Source: Pantoea sp. Eser (GTDB lineage: Bacteria > Pseudomonadota > Gammaproteobacteria > Enterobacterales > Enterobacteriaceae). From it: a DNA stretch of 64,000 bases. This document shows positions 41,175 to 52,044 of the stretch, piece after piece. The notes beneath the pieces were generated by a model. It ran no database searches, had not been told where the DNA came from, and saw only the letters and a list, made by a program, of their open reading frames with translations. A program made the position numbers and the translations under genes. The stretch is from positions 149,344 through 213,343 of the forward strand of contig SZZY01000009.1 of NCBI GenBank assembly GCA_009830035.1. Direction: 5' to 3'. Within the stretch, counting starts at the first letter, position 1; each line of letters opens with the position of its first letter.

Positions 41175-43560
41175 ATGTTTCAACCCAACGTTGCAAAGGA
41201 ATTCGAGCTTCTTGACCGCTACTGGCGCGCGGCTAACTATTTGTCTGTAGCGCAGATTTACCTGATGGACAATCCGCTGCTGCGCGAACCGCTGAAGCCA
41301 GAGCACATCAAACCCCGCCTGCTGGGTCACTGGGGCACCACGCCCGATCTGAATTTTATTTATGCTCACCTCAACCGGATTATTCGCCAGCGCGACCTGA
41401 ATCTGATCTACGTCTGCGGACCGGGTCATGGCGGTCCCGGCATGGTCGCCAACACCTGGCTGGAGGGCCGCTACAGCTAAATTTATCCGCACGTCAGCCA
41501 GGATGCGGCGGGTATGCAGCGGCTGTTTAAGCAGTTCTCTTTTCCGGGCGGCATTCCCAGCCACGCGGCACCGGAAACGCCCGGCTCGATTAATGAAGGG
41601 GGGCGAACTGGGCTACTCGCTGGCGCATGCGTTTGGCGCGGCGTTTGATCATCCCGAACTGATTGTGCCGTGCGTGATTGGCGACGGCGAAGCGGAAACC
41701 GGGCCGCTGGCCTCCAGCTGGCACGGGATTAAATTCCTCAATCCTGCGCGCGACGGTGCGGTGCTACCGATTCTGCATCTCAACGGCTATAAGATTGCCA
41801 ATCCGACCATCCTCGGCCGCAGCAGTGATGAAGACCTGCGCCAGCTATTCAGCGGCTACGGCTATGAGCCGCTGTTCGTCAGCGGCGATCAGCCTGAAAA
41901 AATGCACCCGCTGATGGCGCAAGCGCTGGATAACGCCTTCAGCAAAATTGCCGCCTTTCAGCAGCAGGCGCGTGCGGGCAAAGCCAGCATTGGCGTTCCG
42001 CGCTGGCCAATGATTGTGCTGCGCAGCCCGAAAGGCTGGACTGGCCCCAAAACCGTGGATGGCAAAAAAGTCGAAGGTTTCTGGCGGGCGCATCAGGTGC
42101 CGGTCGCGGCCTGCCGCGAGGATGAAGGCCATCGCTAGATTCTCGAAGCCTGGATGCGAAGCCATCAGCCTGACGATCTGTTTGACGAGCAGGGACGGCT
42201 GAAACCGGAGCTGCAGGCGCTGGCTCCGCAGGGCGATAAGCGCATGGGTGCCTCCCCGTATGCCAACGGCGGCCTGCTGCGCCGCGAACTGGATACGCCG
42301 GATATTGCCGAATTTGCCTTCGATACCGGCGAGCCGGGCTCACAGATGGAGCAGGCCACCGAGCAGCTCGGCCGCTACCTGCGGGTCCTGTTTGAGCGTA
42401 ACCACGATAACTTCCGCCTGTTCGGTCCGGACGAAACCGCCTCTAACCGTCTGACGCCGGTGTTTGACGCCACCAGCCGCACCTGGCTGGAAGCAATAGA
42501 ACCTTACGATGAGCAGCTGGCACGCGATGGCCGGGTGATGGAAATTCTGAGCGAGCATGAGTGTCAGGGCTAGCTGGAGGGCTATCTGCTGACCGGCCGT
42601 CACGGCCTGTTCAACTGCTACGAAGCCTTTATCCATATCGTCGATTCGATGTTTAATCAGCATGCCAAGTGGCTAAAAGTGACGCGCAAACTGGGCTGGC
42701 GTAAACCGGTCTCATCGCTCAACTACCTGCTCTCTTCTCACGTCTGGCGTCAGGACCACAATGGTTACAGCCATCAGTACCCTGGCTTTATCGATCACGT
42801 TGCCAACAAAAAAGCCGATATAGTGCGCATCTACCTGCCGCCCGATGACAATACGCTGTTATGGGTTGGCGATCACTGCCTGCGTACCTGAGATCGCATC
42901 AACGTGATTGTGGCCGGTAAGCAGCCCGCGCCGCAGTGGCTGGATATGGCGAGCGCCATTCGCCATTGCGAAGCGGGCATGGGAGAGTGGCGCTGGGCCG
43001 GTACCACGCCGGACGATGCCGAACCGGATGTGGTGATGGCCTGTGCTGGCGATGTGCCGACCATGGAAACGCTGGCGGCGGTTGACCTGCTGCGCGACTA
43101 CCTGCCCGAGCTGCGAATCCGGGTGGTCAACGTGGTCGATTTAATGGCGCTGCAAACCCAGGATCAGCATCCGCACGGCAAGTCAGACGAAGAGTTTGAT
43201 GCGCTGTTTACCGAGGATAAGCCGGTCATCTTCGCCTTCCACAGCTACCAGACGCTGGTGCATCGTCTGACCTATCAGCGCAATAATCACCGTAACTTCC
43301 ACGTGCGCGGCTTTATTGAAGAGGGAACCACCGCCACGCCTTTTGATATGACGGTACTGAATGAGCTTGACCGTTATTATCTGGCGCAGGAGGCGATCCT
43401 GCGCGTGCCGGGGCTGGCCGATGCGCATCCTGAGCTGCTGCACGATCTGCAGGAGCGCATCGCTGAGCATCATCGCTATGTGCGTGAACACGGTGAAGAT
43501 GTGCCGGAGGTGCAGAACTGGAAATGGCCGTCGGCAACGGCACCCGGCGCACCGGATTAA
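41175..43560 (+). pseudogene. Broken phosphoketolase
   Basis: Thiamine-diphosphate enzyme of about 795 residues that splits xylulose 5-phosphate (and often fructose 6-phosphate) to acetyl phosphate. Segments such as [66 protein letters not shown] are clear. It is broken by TAA at 41478-41480 (Glu), one extra G in a G run near 41597, TAG at 42136-42138 (Gln), TAG at 42571-42573 (Trp) and TGA at 42889-42891. Over 2.3 kb there is only one indel but four nonsense changes. AGAAGGAAACGGC before the ATG is a good ribosome-binding site. Confidence 0.93.
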
Positions 43561-44144
43561 ACGGCCTGCAACGCGTCCGTCAGCATCCAGACGGTGGTCG
43601 CCACCAGCGACAGCGCCATCAGGCTGTTAAATAGCTGACGTTTCCAGGCAATTTGCAGATGGCTGCACAGGCGATCGCCGAGCGCAGTCCAGATCAAAAT
43701 GCAGGGCATATTCAGCAGCATAAAGCCGATCATCACCGTCAGTACGCCGCTGCTGGCGCTGTACAACAGTGCCACATTGGTCGCCATCAGCTAGGCTTCG
43801 GGATTGATCGCCTAGAAACAGGCGCCGCCCAGCAGCGTCATGGGCTGCGGTTTACTGCGCGCTTCCAGTGCCGCCGCACGAAAAATCTTCCACGACAGCC
43901 ACAACAGATAGGCACAGCCTGCCAGCGTCAGCGGCAGGCGAATCGCCGCCATCCAGTGCAGTAATACCTCCAGCGCGACCCCGGCGATCACCGTTTGCAG
44001 CGCGCAACCCACCAGTATGCCAAACACCATCGGCAGCGTGCGGCGCATGCCGAAATTGACGCCTGAGGTCGCCAGCAGCAGGTTATTCGGGCCAGGCGTA
44101 AGGACATTAAGGGTCACGTAACTGAAAAAAGAGGGATCGAGCAT
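43557..44144 (-). pseudogene. Broken LysE/RhtB amino-acid exporter
   Basis: Six-helix exporter starting MLDPSFFSYVTLNVLTPGPNN at 44144, with the family signature TPGPNNLLLATSG. Two TAG codons, at 43812-43814 and 43791-43793, lie seven codons apart around AINPEA (the conserved NPKAW region, so the second replaces Trp). No indel is seen, so only amber codons stop it. It is divergent from a broken MocR regulator, a usual pairing. Confidence 0.87.
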
Positions 44145-44278
44145 GATGGCACTCCTGATTATCAACAGAGCTTCATGCTACGGCGAGAAAAGGAATGGTA
44201 ACAGTGACACAAAATCACTATTGTGATGGTTACAGTTTCGATTAACGGCAATTGTACCCATCGCGTCCGGAGGCTATT

Positions 44279-45730
44279 GTGTCCCTTGCTCCTTCACCCG
44301 ATCAGCGGCTCTATCAGCAGCTGGCTGACAACTTCGCTGAGGCGATCCATCAGGGCACGCCGAAGCCCGGCAAACGCCTGCCTGCCATCCGGCGCGTGGC
44401 GCAATCTCATCAGGTCAGCGTCAATACCGTGCTGAACGCCTGGCAGTTGCTGCAAGATCGTGGCCTGATTGAAGCGCGTCCCCGGTCGGGCTACTACGTG
44501 CGCGGTGTGCTGCCGGCGGTTACCCGTCACGACCCGCATAAAGGCCGGGTGCGCGATCCCAGCAGTGAAAAGCTCGACCTGATCGATAAGGTGTTTGCCG
44601 CCCAGAATCATCCCGACTACATCAATATTTCGCTGGACTGCCCGCAGGATAGCGAGCTGTTCCCTGCGGCGCGCATCGGCCGGATAACCGCCGCGCTGCT
44701 GCGCCGTCATCCCAATATGATTGGGCGCTATGCGCTTCCGCCCGGTAGTGAGCGCTTACGGGAGGAGATCGCGCGGCGGGCGCTGCACGCCGGACAGACG
44801 CTGACCGCCGATGAGATTACCCTGACCCACGGCTGCATGGAGGCGTTACAGCTGGCGCTGCGTGCTGTGACGCAACCCGGTGACTGCGTCGGGCTGGAGT
44901 CGCCGACCTACTTTCTTTCTGTTTCCGCTGCTGGCGTCGCTGGGCCTGAAGGCGCTGGAAATCCCGACCGATCCACAGCATGGCCTGTCGCTGGATGCAC
45001 TGGAGATGTTACAGGAGCAGCGTATTAAGGCGCTGATCGCCATGCCGAGCGCCCAGAATCTGCTTGGCTACTGCATGTCGCTGGCAAACAAGAAGCGACT
45101 GGCGAAGTTAGTGAACACTTACCATGTTCCGCTGATTGAGGATGGACTGTATGACGAACTGTAGTTCGACTGGCCGCTCTCACCGGCGGTAAAAGCCTTT
45201 GATCGCGATGGCTGGGTGCTATACTGCACCAGCTTTACTAAAACCGTGGCACCCGATTTTCGTATCGGCTGGATCGCCGCCGGACGCTTCCACAGCGCCA
45301 TTGCGCGGTTAAAAGCGGTGTCGTCGATGGCGGAATCGGCCCTGCTGTCAGAAACGCTGGCGGAATTTCTGGCTAACGGCGGCTACGATCACCATCTGCG
45401 CACCATGCGCCGTCGCTATGCCGCCAATCTGGATCAGGCGCGCGGGTTAATCGCCCGCCACTTCCCGCAGGGCACCCGCGCCACGCGCTGCCGCGCGGCG
45501 GCTTTGTCTTCTGGGTTGAGCTGCCGGGCGGCGTCAATACCACCGAGATGTTTGACCGGCTGTTGCAGGAGCAGATTTGCGTCACGCCTTGGCGCCCTTT
45601 ACTCGCTCAGCGGACGCTACAATCACGCACTGCGCCTCTCCTGCTGCTATCCGTTTGACGATCGCTACAGCTGGGAAATCCGGCGCGCCGGTGAAATAGC
45701 CTGCGAGTTAGCCGGCCTGCCCTCTGGCGA
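44279..45730 (+). pseudogene. Broken MocR-type regulator (YdcR-like)
   Basis: GntR helix-turn-helix plus aminotransferase domain. It starts with GTG at 44279 behind GGAGG (the frame is open a little further upstream). LPAIRRVAQSHQVSVNTVLNAW is the DNA-binding helix pair. Lesions: frameshift near 44920, TAG at 45162-45164 in DGLYDELQFDW (Gln), frameshifts near 45490 and 45590. The PLP-lysine segment CTSFTKTVAPDFRIGW is intact. Its own stop is lost, and the C-terminal frame runs on over the 3' end of the convergent GST gene. It once controlled the divergent LysE gene, by inference. Confidence 0.87.
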
Positions 45731-46359
45731 GGATCACGGGGTGCCTGTTGCGGCCCCAGACGGTGTAGCCGTGGCGCTCGGTCAGGCGCTCGTAATAGTG
45801 GCGCACCGCCGGATAATCAGGATGGTCGAGCGGCGTTTCGAACCAGCGGTTCACCGCCAGGCCAATCGGGATATCCGCCAGGGTGACGTTACGCCCGGCG
45901 ACGTAGCGGCCGGTTTTTTCCAGCTGCTGGTTGATAATGCTCATGGTATGCGACCAGCCTTTGCAGGCTGCCGCCAGCAGACGCGGGTCCTGATGGGCCG
46001 GCGAGTGACGCACCAGTGACATAAAAGCGTAGCGCCATGAGGTGTTGAGCTCGGTAGACTGCCAGTCCATCCACTGATCGATCGGTGCCCGCGATTGCGG
46101 ATGGAGCGGGTAGAGCCATTCGCCGCCATAGGCGTTTGCCAGATAGCGCAGGATGGAGTTGGATTCCCAGATCACCAGCTCGTCATCTTTCAGCACCGGT
46201 ACCATCGATTCGGGTTAAGCGCCATAAATTCCGGTGAGTGGGTTGACTGGAAGCCATCACCCCCACTCTTCCCGCAGGGAAGATGAGGTCAAGCTCGTCG
46301 CAGAGCCACAACACTTTGCATACGTTGATAGAAGAGGTACGTCTGAGGATGGTTAACAT
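45708..46359 (-). pseudogene. Broken glutathione S-transferase
   Basis: The start at 46359 (MLTILRRTSSINVCKVLWLCDELDL) is followed by frameshifts near 46275 and 46205; the remainder is open from MVPVLKDDELVIWESNSILR, which holds the glutathione-binding VPVL and ES motifs, to ILARGQAG. The catalytic-type Ser in RTSSINV is intact. The two N-terminal indels prevent a full product. Confidence 0.85.
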
Positions 46360-46467
46360 TCACAGTCTCCAGTGAAATCTTTAACTTATTCATAACCCTG
46401 TTACCTGCTATAAGCAATCATCCGGCAGAGGAAAGGCCAGTCTAACCACAATAAGCAAGGAGTGACA

Positions 46468-47316
46468 ATGAAAGTCGCGTTTAAGCAAGTCGATGTGTTT
46501 ACCTCATCCGCCTTTAACGGTAATCCGCTGGCGGTGATCATGGATGCCCAGGGATTGAGCGACAGCCAGCTGGCGGCCATTGCCCGCTGGACCAACCTGT
46601 CGGAAACCACCTTTGTGCTGCCGCCCCAGGATGCCCAGGCGGATTATCGGGTGCGCATTTTTACCGTTGAAGGTGAACTGCCGTTTGCCGGTCATCCGAC
46701 TCTCGGCACCGCGCATGCGCTGCTGGAAGCGGGCTGGCCGACCCGGACACCGGGTGAAATTGTGCAGGAGTGCGGCGTCGGTAACGTGCGGATAAAGATT
46801 GCCGCAGATGGCGTGCTGGCGTTTGCCGCCCCGGCAGCCACCATTACGCCATGGCAAGATACCCTGATAGGCAATTCGTTAAACAGCGACGCGTTCGATC
46901 TGACCCAAAGCCCGACGGTGGTGGATATGGGGATTCGCTGGCTGCTGGTGCCGATAGTCAGCGCCGACGCGGTGTTGGCGATTCAGCCCAACGTCAGCGA
47001 TCTGCAGCGGCTGATTAAACACGCCGGCGTGACGGGTGTGATGCTCTTTGGCCGTTTGCCGCAGGGCGAAAGTGAGCAGTATGAAGTGCGCGGCTTGCTG
47101 GTTGAATATGGCAGCCTGACCGAAGATCCAATCACCGGCAGCGCCAATGCCTGTCTGGCCCGCTACTTCGCGGCGGCCGGCCAGACCACCGATTACCGGG
47201 TGCGTCAGGGCACCGTACTACAGCGCGCGGGTCGGGTGCAGGTCTCTTTTGCCGGGGATGAAATCTGGATTGGCGGCAATACCGTGACGGTCATTGACGG
47301 CACTATGTCACTCTGA
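46468..47316 (+). CDS. PhzF-family isomerase-like protein
   Basis: Intact 282-residue protein of the PhzF/YddE family, with the two-fold alpha/beta diaminopimelate-epimerase-like fold. The presumed catalytic Glu is in NLSETTFVLPP near residue 45, and FAGHPTLGTAHALLE and EDPITGSANACLARYF are family hallmarks. The start at 46468 (MKVAFKQVDVFTSS) is chosen because AAGGAG precedes it. The physiological substrate is unknown outside phenazine producers. It stays intact although both neighbours are broken. Confidence 0.88.
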   Translation: MKVAFKQVDVFTSSAFNGNPLAVIMDAQGLSDSQLAAIARWTNLSETTFVLPPQDAQADYRVRIFTVEGELPFAGHPTLGTAHALLEAGWPTRTPGEIVQECGVGNVRIKIAADGVLAFAAPAATITPWQDTLIGNSLNSDAFDLTQSPTVVDMGIRWLLVPIVSADAVLAIQPNVSDLQRLIKHAGVTGVMLFGRLPQGESEQYEVRGLLVEYGSLTEDPITGSANACLARYFAAAGQTTDYRVRQGTVLQRAGRVQVSFAGDEIWIGGNTVTVIDGTMSL

Positions 47317-47361
47317 CACGCCGCGGCCTAGCAGGCGTTATGCTCGGCAGGCCGCCGGCGA

Positions 47362-47688
47362 TTAAATTCTCTGGCCGCCTGATGCTTCGATACGCTGGGC
47401 GGTGATCCAGCCGGTTTCGTCACTCAGAATGGCGCTGCCAGTGCTGCTGCAGCTGCTGGCGAACCTGCTCAACAAACGCATCAAAGTGGCTGCTTTCACC
47501 GACATCCAGCGCTAGTGCCACCGCGCGGGCACCCAGCGCTTCAATTTCTTTCACTACCGCCTGTGCCTCGTCGGCGTGACTGCGATAGGTCAGAATGATA
47601 TCAACCCCTCTGGCAGCCAGTTTTAACGCCCCATTGCGGCCTAAACTGCGGTTTGCTCCGGTATAATCAACGCAGTTTTATGATTCAT
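47362..47688 (-). pseudogene. Internally deleted short-chain dehydrogenase
   Basis: The N-terminus (MNHKTALI, then TGANRSLGRNGALKLAARG in a shifted frame) has the TGxxxxxG cofactor motif, and the chain continues to VEQVRQQLQQHW. It then jumps to the extreme C-terminus SDETGWITAQRIEASGGQ. The middle, about 130 residues with the catalytic Ser-Tyr-Lys, is deleted. It is divergent from a broken LysR gene. Confidence 0.83.
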
Positions 47689-47803
47689 GTTGCACACCTG
47701 TTGGAAAATTGAACACGGCTTAAAGATATTCCTGAATAATTGATCTATAAATAGGTCGAAATAGAGATCACTGTTTCAATAAGAACAACAATCGGTGCAC
47801 AAC

Positions 47804-48703
47804 ATGGATAAAATTCACGCAATGCAGGTGTTTGTTCGGGTTGCCGAAATGGGCAGTTTTACCCGCGCCGCAGAAAGTTTAGGTTTACCCAAAGGCAGCG
47901 TGTCGCGGCAGATTCAGGCGCTGGAAAATTAGATGGCGACCCGCCTGCTGCATCGCACTACCCGCCGGGTGCAGCTGACGCAGGATGTGCTGGTCTATTA
48001 CGATCGCTGCCTTGATCTGCTGTCGATGATTGATGATATGGACAGCCTGTTTCAGCACGATCCCGCCACGCTCAGTGGCAAACCGCGGGTCGATATGTCA
48101 GTGGCGATGGCGACCGGCTTCATCCTGCCGCAGCTGCCGGAGTTCTTACAGCACTATCCGGGCGTGGAGATTGAGCTGAGCAGCAGCGATCGCCAGGTCG
48201 ATGTGATCCGCGAAGGATTCGACTGCGTGATTCAGGTCGGCGAGCTGAAAGATTCAGGTTTAATTGCGCGAAAAATTGGGACTTACACCTTCATCAACTG
48301 CGCCAGCCCCGGCTACCTTTCGCGCTTCGGCAGACCGATCCGGCTGGAAGAGTTGTCGCAGCACGCCATGGTGCACTACAGCCAGCAACTGGGCCAGCCG
48401 TCGCCAGGGTTTGAATATTTTGACGGCAGGTAGTGCCACTATGTGCACACCGGTGGCGTAGTGACGGTGAACAGCACCGAGACCTATCGCGCCGCCTGTC
48501 TGGCCGGCTTAGGCATTATTCAGGTGCCGGCGATCGGCATTCAGAAGCTGCTGGAGCAGGGTGAACTGGTTGAAGTACTGCACCACTTTCCCGCCAGGCC
48601 GATGCCGATCCACCTGCTCTATCCGCATCGGCGCAACGTCGCCCGACGGGTGCGGATATTTATGGAGTGGCTGAGTCAGGTACTACAGGAGTACGTCACC
48701 TGA
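47804..48703 (+). pseudogene. LysR regulator broken only by two TAG codons
   Basis: A LysR-type regulator of 299 codons in one frame. MDKIHAMQVFVRVAEMGSFT leads into the helix-turn-helix (AAESLGLPKGSVSRQIQALE). TAG at 47930-47932 replaces Gln at the end of the DNA-binding domain, and TAG at 48431-48433 replaces Trp. No indel is seen. It is divergent from the SDR remnant, its probable target. Confidence 0.88.
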
Positions 48704-48748
48704 GCGGCTATACTTTGATTTTAATCATAAACAGGACAGTGAAGGTCT

Positions 48749-49762
48749 ATGACAGACAAGCAGGAAAACCCACAGGATACGCAGCCGCCAAAGCCGCTGA
48801 TCGATATTAATACCGGCAACCCTTCTGTTGACCAATCGATTGTGCGCGTTTCGCGCTTTGCCGCTTGGTTTCAGGCGATTCCGGCGGTGGCGCATTTTAT
48901 CCGCGCGCTGGAGCGGTTTAACGATCGGCTCGGCAGCCAGTTTGGCGCAGCAATTACCTACTTCTCTTTTTTATCACTGATTCCGATTCTGATGGTGTCG
49001 TTTGCCGCCGTGGGTTTTGTGCTGGCATCGAACCAGGATTTGCTGACCGATATCATCAACAAAATCGTCAGCAGCATCAGCGATCCGACGCTAGCAACCA
49101 CCCTGAAAAACACCGTCAACACCGCGATTCAGCAGCGCGCCACCGTCGGTATTACCGGGTTACTGCTGGCGCTCTATTCGGGTCTTAACTGGATGGGGAA
49201 TCTGCGGGAAGCGATCCGCGCCCAGTCACGCGACGTGTGGGAGCGCAAACTCGACGATAAAGAGAAAATCTGGAAACGCTATATCCGCGATTTCCTGTCG
49301 CTGACCGGCCTGATGCTGGCGCTGGTGATCACACTGTCGCTGACCTCGGTAGCCGGTTCAGCACAGGCGATGATTGTCAGCGCACTGGGACTGGATGGCA
49401 TCGACTGGCTCCGCCCGGCGATGACCATTATCGCTACCTCGATTTCAGTGCTGGCTAACTACCTGCTGTTCTTATGGATTTTCTGGATCCTGCCGCGTCA
49501 CAAGCCGCGCAAGAAAGCGCTGTTCCACGGTACGCTGCTGGCGGCGGTCGGTTTCGAGGTAATTAAATTTGTCATGACGCTGACGTTGCCGAAGCTGGCG
49601 ACCTCGCCGTCTGGCGCGGCGTTTGGTTCGGTGCTCGGCCTGATGGCGTTCTTCTATTTCTTCGCCCGCCTGACGCTGTTCTGCGCCGCCTGGATTGCCA
49701 CTGCCAAATATAAAGACGACCCGCAAATGCCCGAGGCGGGTCGCTCTTCCCATCCGCAATAA
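48749..49762 (+). CDS. yhjD: YhjD/YihY-family inner-membrane protein
   Basis: Intact 337-residue protein, the same length as E. coli YhjD and close to it throughout (FGAAITYFSFLSLIPILMVSFAA, GINWMGNLREAIRAQSRDVW type segment, SGAAFGSVLGLMAFFYFFAR). About six membrane helices. In E. coli a yhjD mutation can suppress loss of Kdo in lipopolysaccharide, so a link to lipid transport has been proposed, without a settled function. The neighbour yhjE is downstream, as in E. coli. Confidence 0.95.
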   Translation: MTDKQENPQDTQPPKPLIDINTGNPSVDQSIVRVSRFAAWFQAIPAVAHFIRALERFNDRLGSQFGAAITYFSFLSLIPILMVSFAAVGFVLASNQDLLTDIINKIVSSISDPTLATTLKNTVNTAIQQRATVGITGLLLALYSGLNWMGNLREAIRAQSRDVWERKLDDKEKIWKRYIRDFLSLTGLMLALVITLSLTSVAGSAQAMIVSALGLDGIDWLRPAMTIIATSISVLANYLLFLWIFWILPRHKPRKKALFHGTLLAAVGFEVIKFVMTLTLPKLATSPSGAAFGSVLGLMAFFYFFARLTLFCAAWIATAKYKDDPQMPEAGRSSHPQ

Positions 49763-50038
49763 TCACCAGCGGTTAACAGCAGCGGAAAATATCACCCCAA
49801 GGCTATTTTTAGCCATATAACAGGATGAATAGCTGAGGGGTCACTTTTATTTAGCCCTTTCGTAGGGTATCCCGCCAGATTTAGCCCGGTTTACCCCGAC
49901 ATACTCCGACATTCTTCGGACCACATAAATTATCCTCTCTTTGCCCGGCGAAGCCAGTAAAGACGCGGGTTTCAGCATTGAATGACGTCTGGCAGGTGTG
50001 TAAGATTCTTTATCTGTGTTTACAAATAAGAAACAGTT

Positions 50039-51369
50039 ATGCAAGCCTCCATCTCAGAAACACTCGACAAGCAACAGGACCCCACGCCGGTTAATTCGCG
50101 CAGCAAAGTGGTGATCGCCTCGTTGGTCGGTACGGCCATTGAGTTCTTCGATTTTTTATATCTATGCCACTGCCGCGGTCATCGTTTTCCCGCACATCTT
50201 TTTCCCGCAGGGTGACGCCACCGTCGCCACGCTACAGTCACTGGCGACCTTTGCCATCGCGTTTATTGCGCGTCCGATTGGTTCGGCGGTGTTTGTCACT
50301 TTGGCGATCGCATTGGCCGTAAAGCCACCCTGTCGCCTCGCTGCTGACCATGGGGATCTCTACCGTGGTGATCGGCCTGCTGCCGGGCTATGAAACCATT
50401 GGCGTGCTGGCTCCGCTGCTGCTGGCGCTGGCACGTTTCGGTCAGGGTCTGGGGCTCGGCGGAGAATGGGTCGGCGCTGCGCTGCTGGCCACCGAAAATG
50501 CCCCGGCGAAGAAGCGCGCACTGTATGGGTTGTTCCCCCAGCTTGGCGCGCCGATTGGCTTTTTCTTCGCTAACGGGACCTTCGTGCTGCTGTCATGGCT
50601 GCTGACCGATGAGCAGTTCATGCAGTGGGGCTGGCGCGTGCCGTTTATTCTGTCTGCGGTGCTGGTGTTGATCGGCCTCTATGTGCGCGTGTCGCTGCAT
50701 GAGAGCCCGGTGTTTGCCAAAGTGCAGAAAGAGAAAAAACAGGTGCGGGTACCGATTGCCGCACTGCTGAGTAAGCACCTGACCGCCACCATTCTCTGCA
50801 CTTTTATCATGCTGGCGACCTATACCCTATTCTACATCATGACCGTCTACTCGATGAGTTACGGCACCACGCCGGCACCGGCCGGACTGGGAATTCCGCG
50901 TAACAATATGCTGTGGATGCTGATGTTAGCCGTGATTGGCTTTGGCGTGATGGTACCGATTGCCGGTCTGCTGGATGACCGGTTCGGTCGTCGTAAAAAG
51001 ATGATCACCATTACGCTGATGATTATTGCCTTTTCGTTCCTGTTCCCGACGCTGCTGGGATCGGGTTCGCAGGCGCTGGTGATGGGCTTCCTGCTGCTCG
51101 GTCTGAGCATTATGGGTCTGACGTTCGGTCCGATGGGCGCGCTGCTGCCGGAGCTGTTCCCGACTGAAGTGCGTTATACCGGCGCATCGTTTTCCTATAA
51201 CCTGTCGTCGATTCTTGGAGCCCCTGTCGCGCCCTATATCGCGACCTGGCTGAATGCCAATTACGGTTTGCAGACGGTAGGGTTGTATCTGGCCTCGATG
51301 GCGGTGCTGACGCTGATTGCGTTGATCGCCTGTAAAGAGACGCGTAACCAGACGCTGTATGACGTCTAA
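50039..51369 (+). pseudogene. yhjE: Broken MFS transporter YhjE
   Basis: Metabolite:proton symporter of the MFS family. It starts at 50039 and matches E. coli YhjE (SLVGTAIEFFDF, IYATAAVIVFPHIFFPQGD, GLGLGGEWVGAALLATENAP). Lesions are an extra T in a T run near 50155, a lost G near 50291 and a lost base near 50331; beyond that the frame is open to the end. The substrate of YhjE is unknown. Three indels close together at the 5' end mean that only a short peptide is made. Confidence 0.92.
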
Positions 51370-51390
51370 TCCTGTTGTATGAAGGTCAGT

Positions 51391-51418
51391 AAAAAACCGG
51401 CAGCCGCCGGGTTTTTTT
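51391..51418 (+). terminator. Terminator after yhjE
   Basis: CCGGC-agcc-GCCGG hairpin with flanking A and T runs, about 25 bases after the yhjE stop. Confidence 0.75.
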
Positions 51419-51439
51419 ATGGCTCGCGCCCGGCGCCGG

Positions 51440-51600
51440 AATCGTGAGGTAGAAAAAACGGCAGGCCGAAGTTACAGGTTAATGCGCTGGCTCAGGGAGC
51501 ATACGCCTTTCGCAAAGACGCAAAAGACGCCATCCATGACAGGCTCAGCGCGGGCCATCCCTGGCCCGCTATGCTTTGCTACAGGCGTATGCACCCATCG
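51440..51600 (+). repeat. Dispersed repeat copy A
   Basis: An intergenic element whose core, around 51515-51545, contains AAAGACGCAAAAG followed by CATCCATGAC. The same core occurs inverted at 51825-51855. No gene can be supported; a short open frame over it is typical of spurious frames in such repeats. The outer limits are uncertain. Confidence 0.55.
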
Positions 51601-51699
51601 CTTTGAGTGAGTTAGCTGTCTGTTTGAAAAAGCTGAATTGTGCCTAAAAGTAACACACCTGAGGTGGGGTGATTCTTACAGCAATACGGTAGCTCAGGG

Positions 51700-51900
51700 C
51701 ACTGGCAACACGGTTAGTGGAGGGAAGCGTCTCGCGCCATGGACGAAAACGCCGGGAGCGTTTTTGAACAACGCAAAGTATTGGCCCGGCTACGGTCAGG
51801 GATGAGGTACGTAATCACGTGGGCCGAGCGGGTCATGGATGACAGCTTTTGCGTCTTTCCGATCTGACCGTGTTTCCTGCGCAGACGCGCGCTCACAGCG
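51700..51900 (-). repeat. Dispersed repeat copy B (inverted)
   Basis: On the minus strand this copy reads AAAGACGCAAAAG, then a short diverged piece, then CATCCATGAC and GCTCGGCCC, matching copy A in about 22 of 27 core positions. With copy A it forms an inverted pair about 300 bases apart between yhjE and ilvC. The outer limits are uncertain. Confidence 0.55.
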
Positions 51901-51992
51901 AATCCGGCCAGATTTTGTAAACATTTAAAGATCCGCCGTCATAAAGGGCGGCATAACCCCAGACGCAAGACGTGGTCGTCAGTTAACCAACA

Positions 51993-52018
51993 ACAAACCC
52001 CGGCAAGCCGGGGTTTGT
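51993..52018. terminator. Terminator after ilvC
   Basis: Perfect 12-base stem ACAAACCCCGGC/GCCGGGGTTTGT with a two-base loop, 27 bases beyond the ilvC stop. It can also stop transcription from the yhjE side. Confidence 0.88.
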
Positions 52019-52044
52019 TTTGCTGAAAACTGTGATGACGGTAA

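Noticed and set aside
49763..50038. A minus-strand 65-codon frame between yhjD and yhjE
   Set aside because: It overlaps the yhjE upstream region, has no recognisable sequence and no good start signal.
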